Source of the DNA: Shewanella sp. OPT22
GTDB lineage: Bacteria > Pseudomonadota > Gammaproteobacteria > Enterobacterales > Shewanellaceae
Direction: 5' to 3'
NCBI RefSeq assembly: GCF_004168585.1
Contig: NZ_PGVH01000007.1
Location: 39,616 to 103,615, forward strand
DNA: 64,000 bases
Shown: one piece after another, positions 1-7,660 of the stretch
How the letters are laid out: every line of letters begins with the position of its first letter
How positions within the stretch are numbered: position 1 is the first letter of the stretch
The notes under the pieces: generated by a model
Databases searched by the model: none
What the model was told of the DNA's origin: nothing
What the model saw: only the letters and a program-made list of their open reading frames with translations
Program-made: the position numbers and the translations under genes

Positions 1-903
1 CATAACTCTTTAGCAGCTTCGCTCAAAAGAAAAAAAACGGGCATGAAATCCATTGGAATTATTAGCTTAGTAGATCAAAACCCGTTTTTTCATGAACTTT
101 TTTTTGAACTAGAAAAACACTGCTTTGAAAATGGTTATGCTGTGATCTCCTGTTTTCAGCACGAAAATAAAAGTAACCTCGAGCATCACATTGAGCTCCT
201 CCGCGGCCGAATTGACGCTATCTTAATGGTTTCGTTTAATGGTGAGCAAACCGACACTTTGATTAATCACTTTCAAGCAATCCCAATTTTAAGTGTGACT
301 TTTGATGCTAAAGAAGTACAAACCCCAAATGGCTCTACAAAAGTAATTTTGAATAATGAGCTTGGGGGCTATGTTGCAGCAAGGTATATTCTTTCAAAAG
401 GTCATAGAAACATTACCTGTGTAACAGGGCCTAAAGAATTAAAAACGACACAGAGTCGAATAAAAGGCTTGATGGATGCGCTAAATGAGTGGAAGCTCCC
501 GCAAGATACTGTCAACTATCTGGAGGGAGATTTCACTTATGAAAGTGGCCTGGAAGCCATGTATAAAATATTTTCTCAACAGAAACTCCCCACTGCCATC
601 ATTTGCCATAACGATTTAATCGCTGCTGGGGTACTCAATGCCGCCAACGAACTTGGAATAAAAGTTCCGAGCGAACTTTCTGTCATTGGGTATGATGGCA
701 TCAAGTTTTCAAGTATGACATTCCCTTCTTTGACAACGATACGCATTCCATTAGATCAGCTGGCTGGTCAAGCTATTGAAGCGATTATAACACTCATTAA
801 AAAAATCAAGTTACGTAGCTTAGAGCCACAGAAAATGATAATTTCTGTCACTCCAAATCTAGTGATCAGAAATTCTGTTAATCCCATTGATTATAAAACT
901 TGA
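1..903 (+). CDS. LacI-family transcriptional regulator (5'-truncated by the window edge)
   Basis: This is the C-terminal part of a LacI/GalR-type repressor. An ATG at 43 exists, but the frame stays open to base 1 and reads HNSLAASLKRKKTG before MKSIGII. That matches the end of the LacI DNA-binding domain and hinge helix (pattern PN-x-x-A-x-x-L-x-x-x-x-T-x-x-IG), so the gene starts upstream of the window and the helix-turn-helix is out of view. The rest is the periplasmic-binding-protein-like effector domain: NNELGGYVAARYI, GHRNITCVTGP, TAIICHNDLIAAG and SVIGYDG are typical family blocks. The ligand cannot be read from sequence; sugars or nucleosides are usual. The next gene downstream is an MFS transporter preceded by operator-like palindromes, so local control of uptake is the likely job. 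Confidence 0.9.
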   Translation, partial: HNSLAASLKRKKTGMKSIGIISLVDQNPFFHELFFELEKHCFENGYAVISCFQHENKSNLEHHIELLRGRIDAILMVSFNGEQTDTLINHFQAIPILSVTFDAKEVQTPNGSTKVILNNELGGYVAARYILSKGHRNITCVTGPKELKTTQSRIKGLMDALNEWKLPQDTVNYLEGDFTYESGLEAMYKIFSQQKLPTAIICHNDLIAAGVLNAANELGIKVPSELSVIGYDGIKFSSMTFPSLTTIRIPLDQLAGQAIEAIITLIKKIKLRSLEPQKMIISVTPNLVIRNSVNPIDYKT

Positions 904-940
904 AAGTTATATACCCATCACACATTAATGCATTGCCACC

Positions 941-960
941 GAGTACAACGTTACACCAAG
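941..960. promoter_or_regulatory. Candidate LacI-family operator 1
   Basis: An imperfect palindrome centred on a CG step (GTACAAC/GTTACAC), as LacI/GalR operators usually are. Its right half recurs in inverted orientation at 1348-1360, before the MFS gene. It lies just past the regulator's stop codon. Confidence 0.4.
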
Positions 961-1304
961 TATTTATAATACCCCTATTTAATTTACCCGAATGCACCAC
1001 TCATCACTATTCTCCCCCTTCATTTAGCCACTTATTTATTCTTGACTAAAATTTATTAGTCAATGGCTCGGACAATTTCTGAAACTAACTTGAATTTAAG
1101 TCATTTTAAAATTTATAGCTTGAAATATATATTAAATAAATTCAGTCCATTAGCAGCACCCTGCTGTTGATAGCTTAAAAAGCTGTCCGAAGTATTGATT
1201 AGTAATTTAGCCATTTCCCATAGTGCGCCACCATCTGTTAAGAACAAAACGCTCCAGTCGGCAAGTTAATTTTCTGTATCAGTTTAAATAGGTTTGTTAC
1301 GTTA

Positions 1305-1320
1305 TGTGAAGTTCATCAAC
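1305..1320. promoter_or_regulatory. Candidate CRP site upstream of the MFS gene
   Basis: TGTGA-N6-TCAAC matches the CRP consensus TGTGA-N6-TCACA perfectly on the left and in three of five positions on the right. It lies about 95 bp before the MFS start and about 30 bp before the second operator-like palindrome. Confidence 0.3.
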
Positions 1321-1344
1321 AAAATAGTTGCTGATAAGAACCAG

Positions 1345-1366
1345 AATTTGGTGTAACGTTTAACCT
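1345..1366. promoter_or_regulatory. Candidate LacI-family operator 2
   Basis: The core TTGGTGTAACGTTTAACCT is an imperfect CG-centred palindrome. It shares 13 bases, inverted, with the site at 947-959. It lies about 50 bp before the MFS start, a normal place for a repressor operator. Confidence 0.45.
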
Positions 1367-1415
1367 GAGTTTATCGATATATAAAAAATATTTTTAAAAA
1401 TAATTGGGGTGATAT

Positions 1416-2603
1416 ATGAATTTTAATTTAAATAAGGGGCTACTCTGTGTCATTGCCTTCTTAAGTTATATGGTGCCAGCGGCTTTGGTCACTCAGTCAG
1501 GAGTGCTAATTAAACCATTATCTGTGTACTTAGGTATTGAGCTGACTGAGGCTGGTTCAATGTTTTCCTTTGTTACAGGTGGTGCATTAACTGGTTCTAT
1601 TATTTCAATGTTCATCTTTGACAAGCTGTCGCTTAAAAATGTATTTAGAGCTTTCTACATATTGTTTATCGGGGCTTCTTTACTGCTTGCGACGACTAAA
1701 TCTATTCCTCTTGTTTCGGTCTGCTTTATTGCACTAGGTGCCGTTGCAAGTGTTGGCCTAGCCGCTGGAGCTATTCTAATAACAAGAATATTCGAAGAAA
1801 AATATCATGCTTCAGCATTTATTGTTACAGATTGCGCCTTCAGTGCATCAGGATTTATCTTTCCAACGCTGACAGTAACCTTATTAGCAGCTGGGGCAAT
1901 GTGGTATAACGCTTTTATCAGCGTCAATTCAATTATTGGTTTAGTCTTAGTTCTCTCTTTTTTTGTAACTTTCCCAAAAGTGACTAAAGACGAATTAAAA
2001 GAAGATAAAGATGCTGTACCATTCAATGAAAATATTTGGACAGTCCGTGTGATTCTATTTGGTCTTTTAATTGGTGGTTACCTAGTAGTCCAAAACAGTC
2101 TAATTACATGGGGGCCAACATATTTAATGACTGAGCTTGGTGCTGAAGAAGGCGTTGCTTACTCGATGATTGGACGATTTTTTGGCCCTGCGGTGTTGGG
2201 TCTGTTAATTACAGCTGCAATCGTGACTAAAATTTCTGCACGTCTTATGATGGTTTTTGTTGTAATTAGTACTGTCTGTATCAGCATATATATGACACTT
2301 ACACCGTCAGTTGACAGCTTTTTAATTGCTGTGACAATACTTGGCTTTTTAACTGCGTCAATCTATAAAATATTCATTTCTGTTGGTGCTAGCCAAATCA
2401 AAAATGCTCCTCCACGATTAATCACATTTCTTCTAATGTGTGGTAGTACTGGGGCTACAATCGCACCAGTATTGTCTTCATATATTGTTAAAACATTAGG
2501 TGAAGGCAGTATTATGTACATAATCTCTGGAGGGTTTTGTTTTATCGCTATTGTTGCATTGTGTACTCTATTTTTAGAGCACAGAGAGGTGAAGTCTCAT
2601 TAG
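1416..2603 (+). CDS. MFS transporter, TsgA-like
   Basis: A 395-aa inner-membrane protein of the major facilitator superfamily with about twelve hydrophobic segments. It starts at ATG 1416 behind GGGGTG. The N-terminal half resembles E. coli TsgA in order and wording (FLSYMVPAALV, ILITRIFEEKY, FIVTDCAFSASGFIFP). TsgA itself has no well-established substrate, so none is assigned. The gene sits downstream of a LacI-type regulator in the same direction, separated by a 512-bp gap with palindromes and a CRP-like site. I infer a regulated uptake gene, probably for a sugar or related carbon source. It could equally be an exporter. Confidence 0.8.
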   Translation: MNFNLNKGLLCVIAFLSYMVPAALVTQSGVLIKPLSVYLGIELTEAGSMFSFVTGGALTGSIISMFIFDKLSLKNVFRAFYILFIGASLLLATTKSIPLVSVCFIALGAVASVGLAAGAILITRIFEEKYHASAFIVTDCAFSASGFIFPTLTVTLLAAGAMWYNAFISVNSIIGLVLVLSFFVTFPKVTKDELKEDKDAVPFNENIWTVRVILFGLLIGGYLVVQNSLITWGPTYLMTELGAEEGVAYSMIGRFFGPAVLGLLITAAIVTKISARLMMVFVVISTVCISIYMTLTPSVDSFLIAVTILGFLTASIYKIFISVGASQIKNAPPRLITFLLMCGSTGATIAPVLSSYIVKTLGEGSIMYIISGGFCFIAIVALCTLFLEHREVKSH

Positions 2604-2700
2604 TGTGCATAATTCGGAGCTAACCGATCACTGAATTCGGGATTATCCGATCACCTATTTGCCGGAATGAGTGATCGGATAAGCCGAAATACGCAATTAG
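2604..2700. repeat. Clustered GTGATCGG repeats, probable insertion-sequence end
   Basis: Right after the MFS stop lies a block with CCGATCA at about 2623 and 2648 and the complement TGATCGG at about 2672. A perfect 12-bp inverted repeat (TTATCCGATCAC at 2643-2654, GTGATCGGATAA at 2671-2682) lies inside, and the block starts TGTGCATAATTCGG. Multiple short terminal repeats of this kind are found at the ends of IS21-like elements. No transposase follows, so this would be a solo end. Confidence 0.4.
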
Positions 2701-2809
2701 TGGGCAGATAAAGCATCTTTCCAATAAAGTTTATCGTTGTGAAGAGCCCTTTTTGATTATGGAATGCCGATCGTTTAAGCCACTGAACGATCATTGAAAA
2801 GCTTCGTAG

Positions 2810-2841
2810 TCGGTTACAACCCTGTTGTAACCGATTTTTTT
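2810..2841 (+). terminator. Hairpin with T-tract
   Basis: A perfect 10-bp stem (TCGGTTACAA at 2810-2819, TTGTAACCGA at 2825-2834) with a 5-nt loop, followed by seven T. It has the form of a factor-independent terminator. Its place just before the transposase-like relic suggests it came with an insertion sequence, where such structures block read-through. Confidence 0.6.
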
Positions 2842-3032
2842 ATGCCTGATTTCTCCAAGGAATTACAAATCACTGCAGAGTTTTGTCACGAGTATCCAAT
2901 TATTGCTTTTTGCAAGCACATTCCCCGATTGAGTGAGAGAAACAGCACCAATTTGACGAGATATGTGGTTTAAAACGATTAAGCGTCGATGGTACTCAGT
3001 TTAAGACACCTCATACAAACAGCTCAAGTTAG
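2842..3032 (+). pseudogene. Degraded IS4-type transposase relic
   Basis: Two short frames look like parts of an IS4-family transposase. The first (2842-2973, 43 codons) reads MPDFSKELQITAEFCHEYP and then CKHIPRLSER, like the N-terminal 'hiP..wi' block. The second (2973-3032) reads RLSVDGTQFKTPHTNSS, like the block around the first catalytic Asp (DG-t-x-x-x-x-PDT). The middle of the gene and everything after are missing, and no terminal repeats were matched. The assignment rests on short motifs only. Confidence 0.35.
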
Positions 3033-3171
3033 CACTTGCCCATAGACATCAACATCGGAAAACGAAAATTTCGACAGCTACTCAGCACTGTTACAATTTA
3101 CTATTTATCTGAATAGTAAATTGAAAAATGTAGTAGATATTAATCTGGAAGCCTAACACAGAATCGTTAAC

Positions 3172-3753
3172 TTACTCTTTTGGATTTTCCACCGACTTAT
3201 CCAGTAGTGTGATAAACAGATCCGTTGCGGCCTGTATACTTTTTGAATCTTTACCCGCTTTTGCCATTCCGACTATCGAAAACGTCTGTGAACTGATCAA
3301 ATCGATTAACGCACTTATTTTTTCAGCTTCTAAACTTGGAAATTCCGCTTTGATATTCTTTGCGATAAGCGAGTTTATATTTGCCGAATTATCAATCACC
3401 TTTAACAGTGCAGTTTCATTAAGCAGTTCCCTTTCATTCAAACTTAACACAATGAGGCAACCACGCTCATCAATACCTTGAGCCATTCCCTGCAATAACA
3501 ATTTAACGTTGGAGATGCCCTGTGGTTGACGAGTTAATACCTCAATTACTGGCGCTCTTAACTTACTGTATTCATCAATCACTTCAAGGAATAAGTTTTC
3601 TTTTGAACCAAACTCATTATAAATGCTGCGTTTATTGAGCCCTGTTGCGACCACCAAATCACTTAATGATGTGGCGGCGTAGCCCTTTTTCCAAAAAACA
3701 TCGAGTGCTTTTTCGATAACATCTTGCCGTTGATAGTTTTTAGGTCTTGCCAC
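3172..3753 (-). CDS. TetR/AcrR-family transcriptional repressor
   Basis: A 193-aa one-component regulator. Residues ~1-50 form the TetR helix-turn-helix (DVIEKALDVFWKKGYAATSLSDLV, then TGLNKRSIYNEFGSKENLF); the rest is the variable ligand domain. The start is GTG at 3753 behind GGAG, since no ATG lies nearby in frame. It is transcribed away from a glutathione-transferase-like gene. The shared 126-bp gap carries two copies of ACCRATTGGT, a palindrome fit for a TetR dimer. I infer autoregulation plus control of the neighbour; electrophiles or aromatics would be natural inducers, but nothing shows this directly. Confidence 0.88.
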   Translation of the reverse strand: MARPKNYQRQDVIEKALDVFWKKGYAATSLSDLVVATGLNKRSIYNEFGSKENLFLEVIDEYSKLRAPVIEVLTRQPQGISNVKLLLQGMAQGIDERGCLIVLSLNERELLNETALLKVIDNSANINSLIAKNIKAEFPSLEAEKISALIDLISSQTFSIVGMAKAGKDSKSIQAATDLFITLLDKSVENPKE

Positions 3754-3791
3754 GATTCCGCTCCATTTCTATAACTTTCCCATTGTAACGA

Positions 3792-3801
3792 ACCGATTGG
3801 T
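3792..3801. promoter_or_regulatory. Candidate TetR operator half 1
   Basis: ACCGATTGGT lies 39 bp upstream of the repressor start. It differs from the palindrome at 3847-3856 by one base. Confidence 0.45.
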
Positions 3802-3846
3802 AAAAATCTCTTGCTTAGGAATTATTCCTCATATAAAGTATATTTC

Positions 3847-3856
3847 ACCAATTGGT
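3847..3856. promoter_or_regulatory. Candidate TetR operator half 2
   Basis: ACCAATTGGT is a perfect 10-bp palindrome 24 bp before the transferase start. It repeats the motif at 3792-3801, with 55 bp between equivalent positions. Confidence 0.5.
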
Positions 3857-3879
3857 TACTTATTTTTATAGGACTCTCT

Positions 3880-4521
3880 ATGGCTACCCTTCATGGTATT
3901 CCGTTATCCCCGTTCGTTCGTAAAGTTATTTTTGCACTAGAAACCAAAGGCATTGATTTTGATATCAACCCAATTACTCCTGTTGCAATACCGGAAGGCT
4001 TTGAAAAACTTAGCCCTCTTAAGAAAATCCCAGCTTTTGAAGATGATTTAATTTCTACTGCCGACTCTTCTGTAATTTGCGAATATTTAGATCAAAGATA
4101 CCCTGAAAGCCCGATCTATCCCCAAGATTTGGTGGCCAGAGCTAAAGTACGTTGGTTTGAAGAATATGCCGATACCGCACTACTGAGCGCTTGCGGTCCA
4201 ATCTTTTTTGAACGTGTTGTAAAAGTCCACCTTATGAAACAAGAAAGTGATGAGCAACGTATTCAAAATCTGATTGAGAATGACATTCCTCCCGTATTCG
4301 ATTACTTGAACGAACAACTTTCAGATGCAGGATTCTTAGTTGGAGCTTCACTGACAACGGCCGATTTTGCATTAGGTTCAAACTTAATCAACACCATGTA
4401 TGCTGGGCATAAAATCGACAGTGATCGGTGGCCTAAACTCGCAGCCTATCAAGAACGCCTTTTTGCTACTGAATTATTTCAGAAACGATTAGCATCTGAT
4501 AAGGCGATGATGGCCCAATAA
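3880..4521 (+). CDS. Glutathione S-transferase-like protein
   Basis: A 213-aa cytosolic protein with the two-domain GST layout. The N-terminal thioredoxin-like half has LHGIPLSPFVRKVIFAL, PLKKIPAFEDD and ADSSVICEYL, where the STADSS stretch is the usual glutathione-binding turn. A helical C-terminal half follows, with ASLTTADFALGS. The frame is open from 3811, but the start is set at ATG 3880 because AGGA lies just before it and the family begins here; the upstream part overlaps the promoter and a palindrome. It is divergent from a TetR-type repressor, which suggests an inducible detoxification gene. The substrate is unknown. Confidence 0.85.
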   Translation: MATLHGIPLSPFVRKVIFALETKGIDFDINPITPVAIPEGFEKLSPLKKIPAFEDDLISTADSSVICEYLDQRYPESPIYPQDLVARAKVRWFEEYADTALLSACGPIFFERVVKVHLMKQESDEQRIQNLIENDIPPVFDYLNEQLSDAGFLVGASLTTADFALGSNLINTMYAGHKIDSDRWPKLAAYQERLFATELFQKRLASDKAMMAQ

Positions 4522-4543
4522 CATTTTTTGAGCCAAGTAAAAT

Positions 4544-4586
4544 ACCTGAGTAATTTAATCAGTTTTTGATCTGCTCAGGTGTTTTT
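4544..4586 (+). terminator. Terminator after the GST gene
   Basis: A stem ACCTGAG (4544-4550) / CTCAGGT (4574-4580) is followed by GTTTTT. An inner ATCA/TGAT pairing can extend it. Confidence 0.55.
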
Positions 4587-4637
4587 AAAATTTAATTGCG
4601 GTAAATTCGTCAGTAGGGTCACATACTACTAATTAAA

Positions 4638-5372
4638 ATGATTAAAGAACCTTACATTAAGAGAGTTGTTCATCAACATCACTTATTCAAAAGCTTAGAA
4701 GAAGCAGAGCTTATGAGAGTAATGAGCTCAGCAGCGTTGGTTCACTTGAACCCCAACGAAAATTTATTTTTTCAAGGGGAGCCTGCCAATCGATTCTATT
4801 TATTACTGCACGGCAAACTTCAATTGTTTAGAAGTAACCCCCAAGGTCAAGATAAAGTCATTGAAGTAGTTCGTGAAGGCCATACTTTTGCTGAAGCGCT
4901 GATGTTTAATAAACAAGCCAATTATCCAGTCTCTTCACAAGCTGTTTCTGAGTGTCAATTAATCAGTTTCGACAACGACAGTTATCGACAAATGCTTAAA
5001 CAGAATTCTGAAGCATGCATGGCTGTGATGTCTAACATGAGTGTTCGCCTTCGTAAAAACATTACTGAAGTTGAAGAGCTTTCGTTACAGAATGCACAGT
5101 CTCGTCTACTGTTGTTCTTTATGCGTCATATGCACATTACGAGTGAGAACACAGGACGAGTTGAATTAGATATACCTAAGCGTGTTTTAGCTTCACGTTT
5201 ATCTATTCAGCCTGAGACTTTTTCTCGTTTAATGAAAAAAATGACCGCTAAAGAGCTTATCTCTGAAAGCGGTCACAATATTATCATCCATGATATGCGT
5301 GAACTCTACGCTATTGTTGATATTCCATTTGAAACGACACCTAAAGATCACATTGATATTCAGGTAGTCTAG
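4638..5372 (+). CDS. Crp/Fnr-family regulator, Dnr-like
   Basis: A 244-aa regulator with an N-terminal cyclic-nucleotide-binding-type beta barrel (about 15-130), a long dimer helix and a C-terminal winged helix. It resembles Pseudomonas Dnr in several blocks: HHLFKSLEEAEL, FFQGEPANRFYLL, GHTFAEALMF and, in the recognition helix, LSIQPETFSRLM. Dnr senses nitric oxide through haem and controls denitrification. This protein lacks the N-terminal cysteine cluster of Fnr, so oxygen sensing through an Fe-S cluster is unlikely. No nitrogen-oxide genes lie in this window, so targets must be elsewhere. The final stop overlaps the convergent phospholipase gene by four bases. Confidence 0.8.
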   Translation: MIKEPYIKRVVHQHHLFKSLEEAELMRVMSSAALVHLNPNENLFFQGEPANRFYLLLHGKLQLFRSNPQGQDKVIEVVREGHTFAEALMFNKQANYPVSSQAVSECQLISFDNDSYRQMLKQNSEACMAVMSNMSVRLRKNITEVEELSLQNAQSRLLLFFMRHMHITSENTGRVELDIPKRVLASRLSIQPETFSRLMKKMTAKELISESGHNIIIHDMRELYAIVDIPFETTPKDHIDIQVV

Positions 5373-7129
5373 GGGATATTTCCCATTCGGCTACCCAATG
5401 TGCCCCATTTTCCTGGTGCCCATAAATGATTGCCTTTGTAACCGAAGTTGACATGAATTACTTCATCTGGTGCCATTTTATCCCTTAGGGCTTGTGCTTC
5501 TACTGGATTCATTGGTACGTCGAACGTTGAACCAGGAAAGTCGGCTTCGCATATACTTTTGCCCTGTACGATACGTCCTTGTTGGTGAGAAACATTCCAT
5601 TCACCATCTTGTTCACGACAAGCAAACTTTTGTTGTTTATCCCAGTCCACTTTCATAAAGCGATCACCTTTGCCTAAGAATGACGCTGTCCGACCGTTAG
5701 AATAAGCACCAAAACTTGTTTCAGGTCCAAATGCCCAAAGTTGCTTATTTAAACGCCCTGACTTGTTATCAAGATCACTTTCCTCAAGCATGTCTAGACC
5801 TATCGCATTAACACCATTTATGATGCCGACCCTAGCCTCGTCAGCGGTAACTGTGTCATGGCAAAAATTATTATGGCATTCTTGAGATCTCAAAAAGGTA
5901 TCAACATCAAAGTGAGGGTCGTGCATATTGATGGACGCCACTCCGATATTTTTTTCAAAGCCATTCCCCATCATCACGCTCGGTGCAAAACTGCAACCTG
6001 TATTTCCCGTATCTTTATAGAAAAAGACTCTCGCACCAGAATCACGTATTTTCTTGAGCGTAAGATCTTTCGGAACTGTGGAGCATGAATCAATCGAATA
6101 AACTTCGCTCCCCATCCATTTAATGTCTTTTTCTAATTGCTTGTACCCCTCTTGATCATTACTCATATCGTCTTGCAAGTAGAAAAACACGACATCGTTT
6201 GGATCTGCTCCTTTCAACCAAGAGTCTACTTCACCGAGTAAACGCCGTAATGAAATTTTAAAGCTAGAAAAACGACAATCAAATGAATGACACACTGTTG
6301 TATATCCGTCACCACGCCGAACATCTAATTCAAAAAAACGAACCCCTAGTTGAAGTTGCTCCGCCAAGGAGCGGCGGTGATTTGGACCAGGTATTAGTTG
6401 CCCTGAAAAATAAGCAGTACTATTGAATGAGTTGTGTGAGGCAAGCACTTGGAGGTGTGTGAGTGGTAACTCACTTGATAGCGTTTCTGTTAAATCAATG
6501 GCTTTTTCTGTTTCAGTAGAAAAGCGTTTACTCACTTGAAATGAATCAACATTTTCATCTTGCCAATCGCCTGGTCTTTCGCCTAAATTACTACTCGAGC
6601 GTGTCATTTGTGAATGCTGACGATTTTTATCAAAATTTGGGTATTCGAACAATGTCACTTTCGTTTTCCCAGAAACCAATAACGAAGCGCCTTCATTTCG
6701 CCGTAAAACCGTATTGTCTAAATCTGAAATAGATTGTCCGGCTTCAAGGCAGTAGGGGGTGCCTCTGAATCCGTTATGCTCAAATAAGCATGCAAAATCA
6801 TTGGAATTACGAACACCTACTTTCAACGAACTGATTGCATCATCCATTGCATCAAGTTTATAAGTATTCGCCATTACAACGGTATGCTGCCCCCGAAAAC
6901 TTCCATTCGAGTAAATTTTGGCGTAAGCATTACCATATAGCCGAATCGACGATACTTTATCGTTGATCTGATCCCCAACCCATCCGTGTTGGCCAACGCT
7001 AAAACAGGTTTCTTGACCTTTGTACTCAGGATCTGAATACAAACATACTTTGTTTTCATCAACTTTGGCGTGAGCCATACCGCTGATCGCTAGCATTGCA
7101 AGCAAACAACTGACAGCAAATTTGTGCAT
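5369..7129 (-). CDS. Exported beta-gamma-crystallin / PLC-type phosphodiesterase
   Basis: A 586-aa exported protein. The start is ATG 7129 (GGGGTG before it) because it opens a clear signal peptide (MHKFAVSCLLAMLAISGMAHA); the frame runs 22 codons further upstream. Residues ~27-105 and ~112-200 look like two beta-gamma-crystallin domains with Greek-key wording (VCLYSDPEYKGQETCFSVG, ACLFEHNGFRGTPYC), which often bind calcium. Residues ~222-586 look like a PLC-type TIM barrel: LASHNSFN (His232), GVRFFELDVRRGDG (Glu267, Asp269) and VCHSFDC (His281) are the catalytic blocks of the phosphatidylinositol-specific PLC superfamily. The substrate is not proven; phosphoinositides or other phosphodiesters are possible. 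A CRP-like site lies in the promoter, and a GDSL esterase is divergent. Confidence 0.8.
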   Translation of the reverse strand: MHKFAVSCLLAMLAISGMAHAKVDENKVCLYSDPEYKGQETCFSVGQHGWVGDQINDKVSSIRLYGNAYAKIYSNGSFRGQHTVVMANTYKLDAMDDAISSLKVGVRNSNDFACLFEHNGFRGTPYCLEAGQSISDLDNTVLRRNEGASLLVSGKTKVTLFEYPNFDKNRQHSQMTRSSSNLGERPGDWQDENVDSFQVSKRFSTETEKAIDLTETLSSELPLTHLQVLASHNSFNSTAYFSGQLIPGPNHRRSLAEQLQLGVRFFELDVRRGDGYTTVCHSFDCRFSSFKISLRRLLGEVDSWLKGADPNDVVFFYLQDDMSNDQEGYKQLEKDIKWMGSEVYSIDSCSTVPKDLTLKKIRDSGARVFFYKDTGNTGCSFAPSVMMGNGFEKNIGVASINMHDPHFDVDTFLRSQECHNNFCHDTVTADEARVGIINGVNAIGLDMLEESDLDNKSGRLNKQLWAFGPETSFGAYSNGRTASFLGKGDRFMKVDWDKQQKFACREQDGEWNVSHQQGRIVQGKSICEADFPGSTFDVPMNPVEAQALRDKMAPDEVIHVNFGYKGNHLWAPGKWGTLGSRMGNIP

Positions 7130-7660
7130 AGAACACCCCAATATAGATAATGTGTTTTCAGACTCACTAAAAATGCGATAAAAATCACGCCCCAAAAACC
7201 AATAAGGCGATCTGGATCACAAAAAAACACTAATTAACTACATTTATGCATATCAGTTCACAATTTATACAAAATGGCGTATTAAAAATACTTATAACCA
7301 ATTCAAGCTTCACAAACTTGGCATATATCTTTGAGCAAAAAACAATCCCTAATCGTACTGAAATAGATGTTTTTATGATCGAAAACGTCTATTTCCCCCC
7401 AGTGAGTTACACTTTTTTAACTAACTTCACAAAATAAACAAAATACTATCTCTTTAAATGACTTAAAGCCCACAGCACCATTTATTTTTTAAACCTAAAT
7501 ATTAACAACTTATAGACATTTCAATTAGTGCTTATGCTCTACATTGGTTTTTTATGCACTTTAAATAACTATTAGTTATGATAAAAAACTCATCTTACCT
7601 GCTAATGTTGTCGCCATAACAATAAGAACAAAAAATTAACAAAATCTAAGGGTGAACAAC
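7130..7660. other. Divergent promoter region between PLC-like and GDSL genes
   Basis: About 530 AT-rich bases. The left end holds a strong CRP-like site (7206-7221). The 63-codon frame at 7246-7437 has no ribosome-binding site and AT-rich composition, so it is not called. No other structure was recognised. Confidence 0.5.
7206..7221. promoter_or_regulatory. Candidate CRP site
   Basis: GGCGATCTGGATCACA matches 13 of 16 positions of the ideal CRP palindrome TGTGATCTAGATCACA. It is centred about 85 bp before the PLC-like start codon. The window's own CRP has the same recognition helix as the E. coli protein. Confidence 0.5.

Larger units (their letters stand above)
904..1415. other. Intergenic region between LacI-type gene and MFS gene
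   Basis: About 510 bases without a credible gene. It holds two inverted copies of a 13-bp sequence (AACGTTACACCAA at 947-959, and its complement at 1348-1360) and a CRP-like site at 1305-1320. The middle is AT-rich with nothing else recognised. Confidence 0.6.

Noticed and set aside
7246-7437. 63-codon frame in the PLC/GDSL gap
   Set aside because: No ribosome-binding site, AT-rich chance composition, and it lies in a divergent promoter region.
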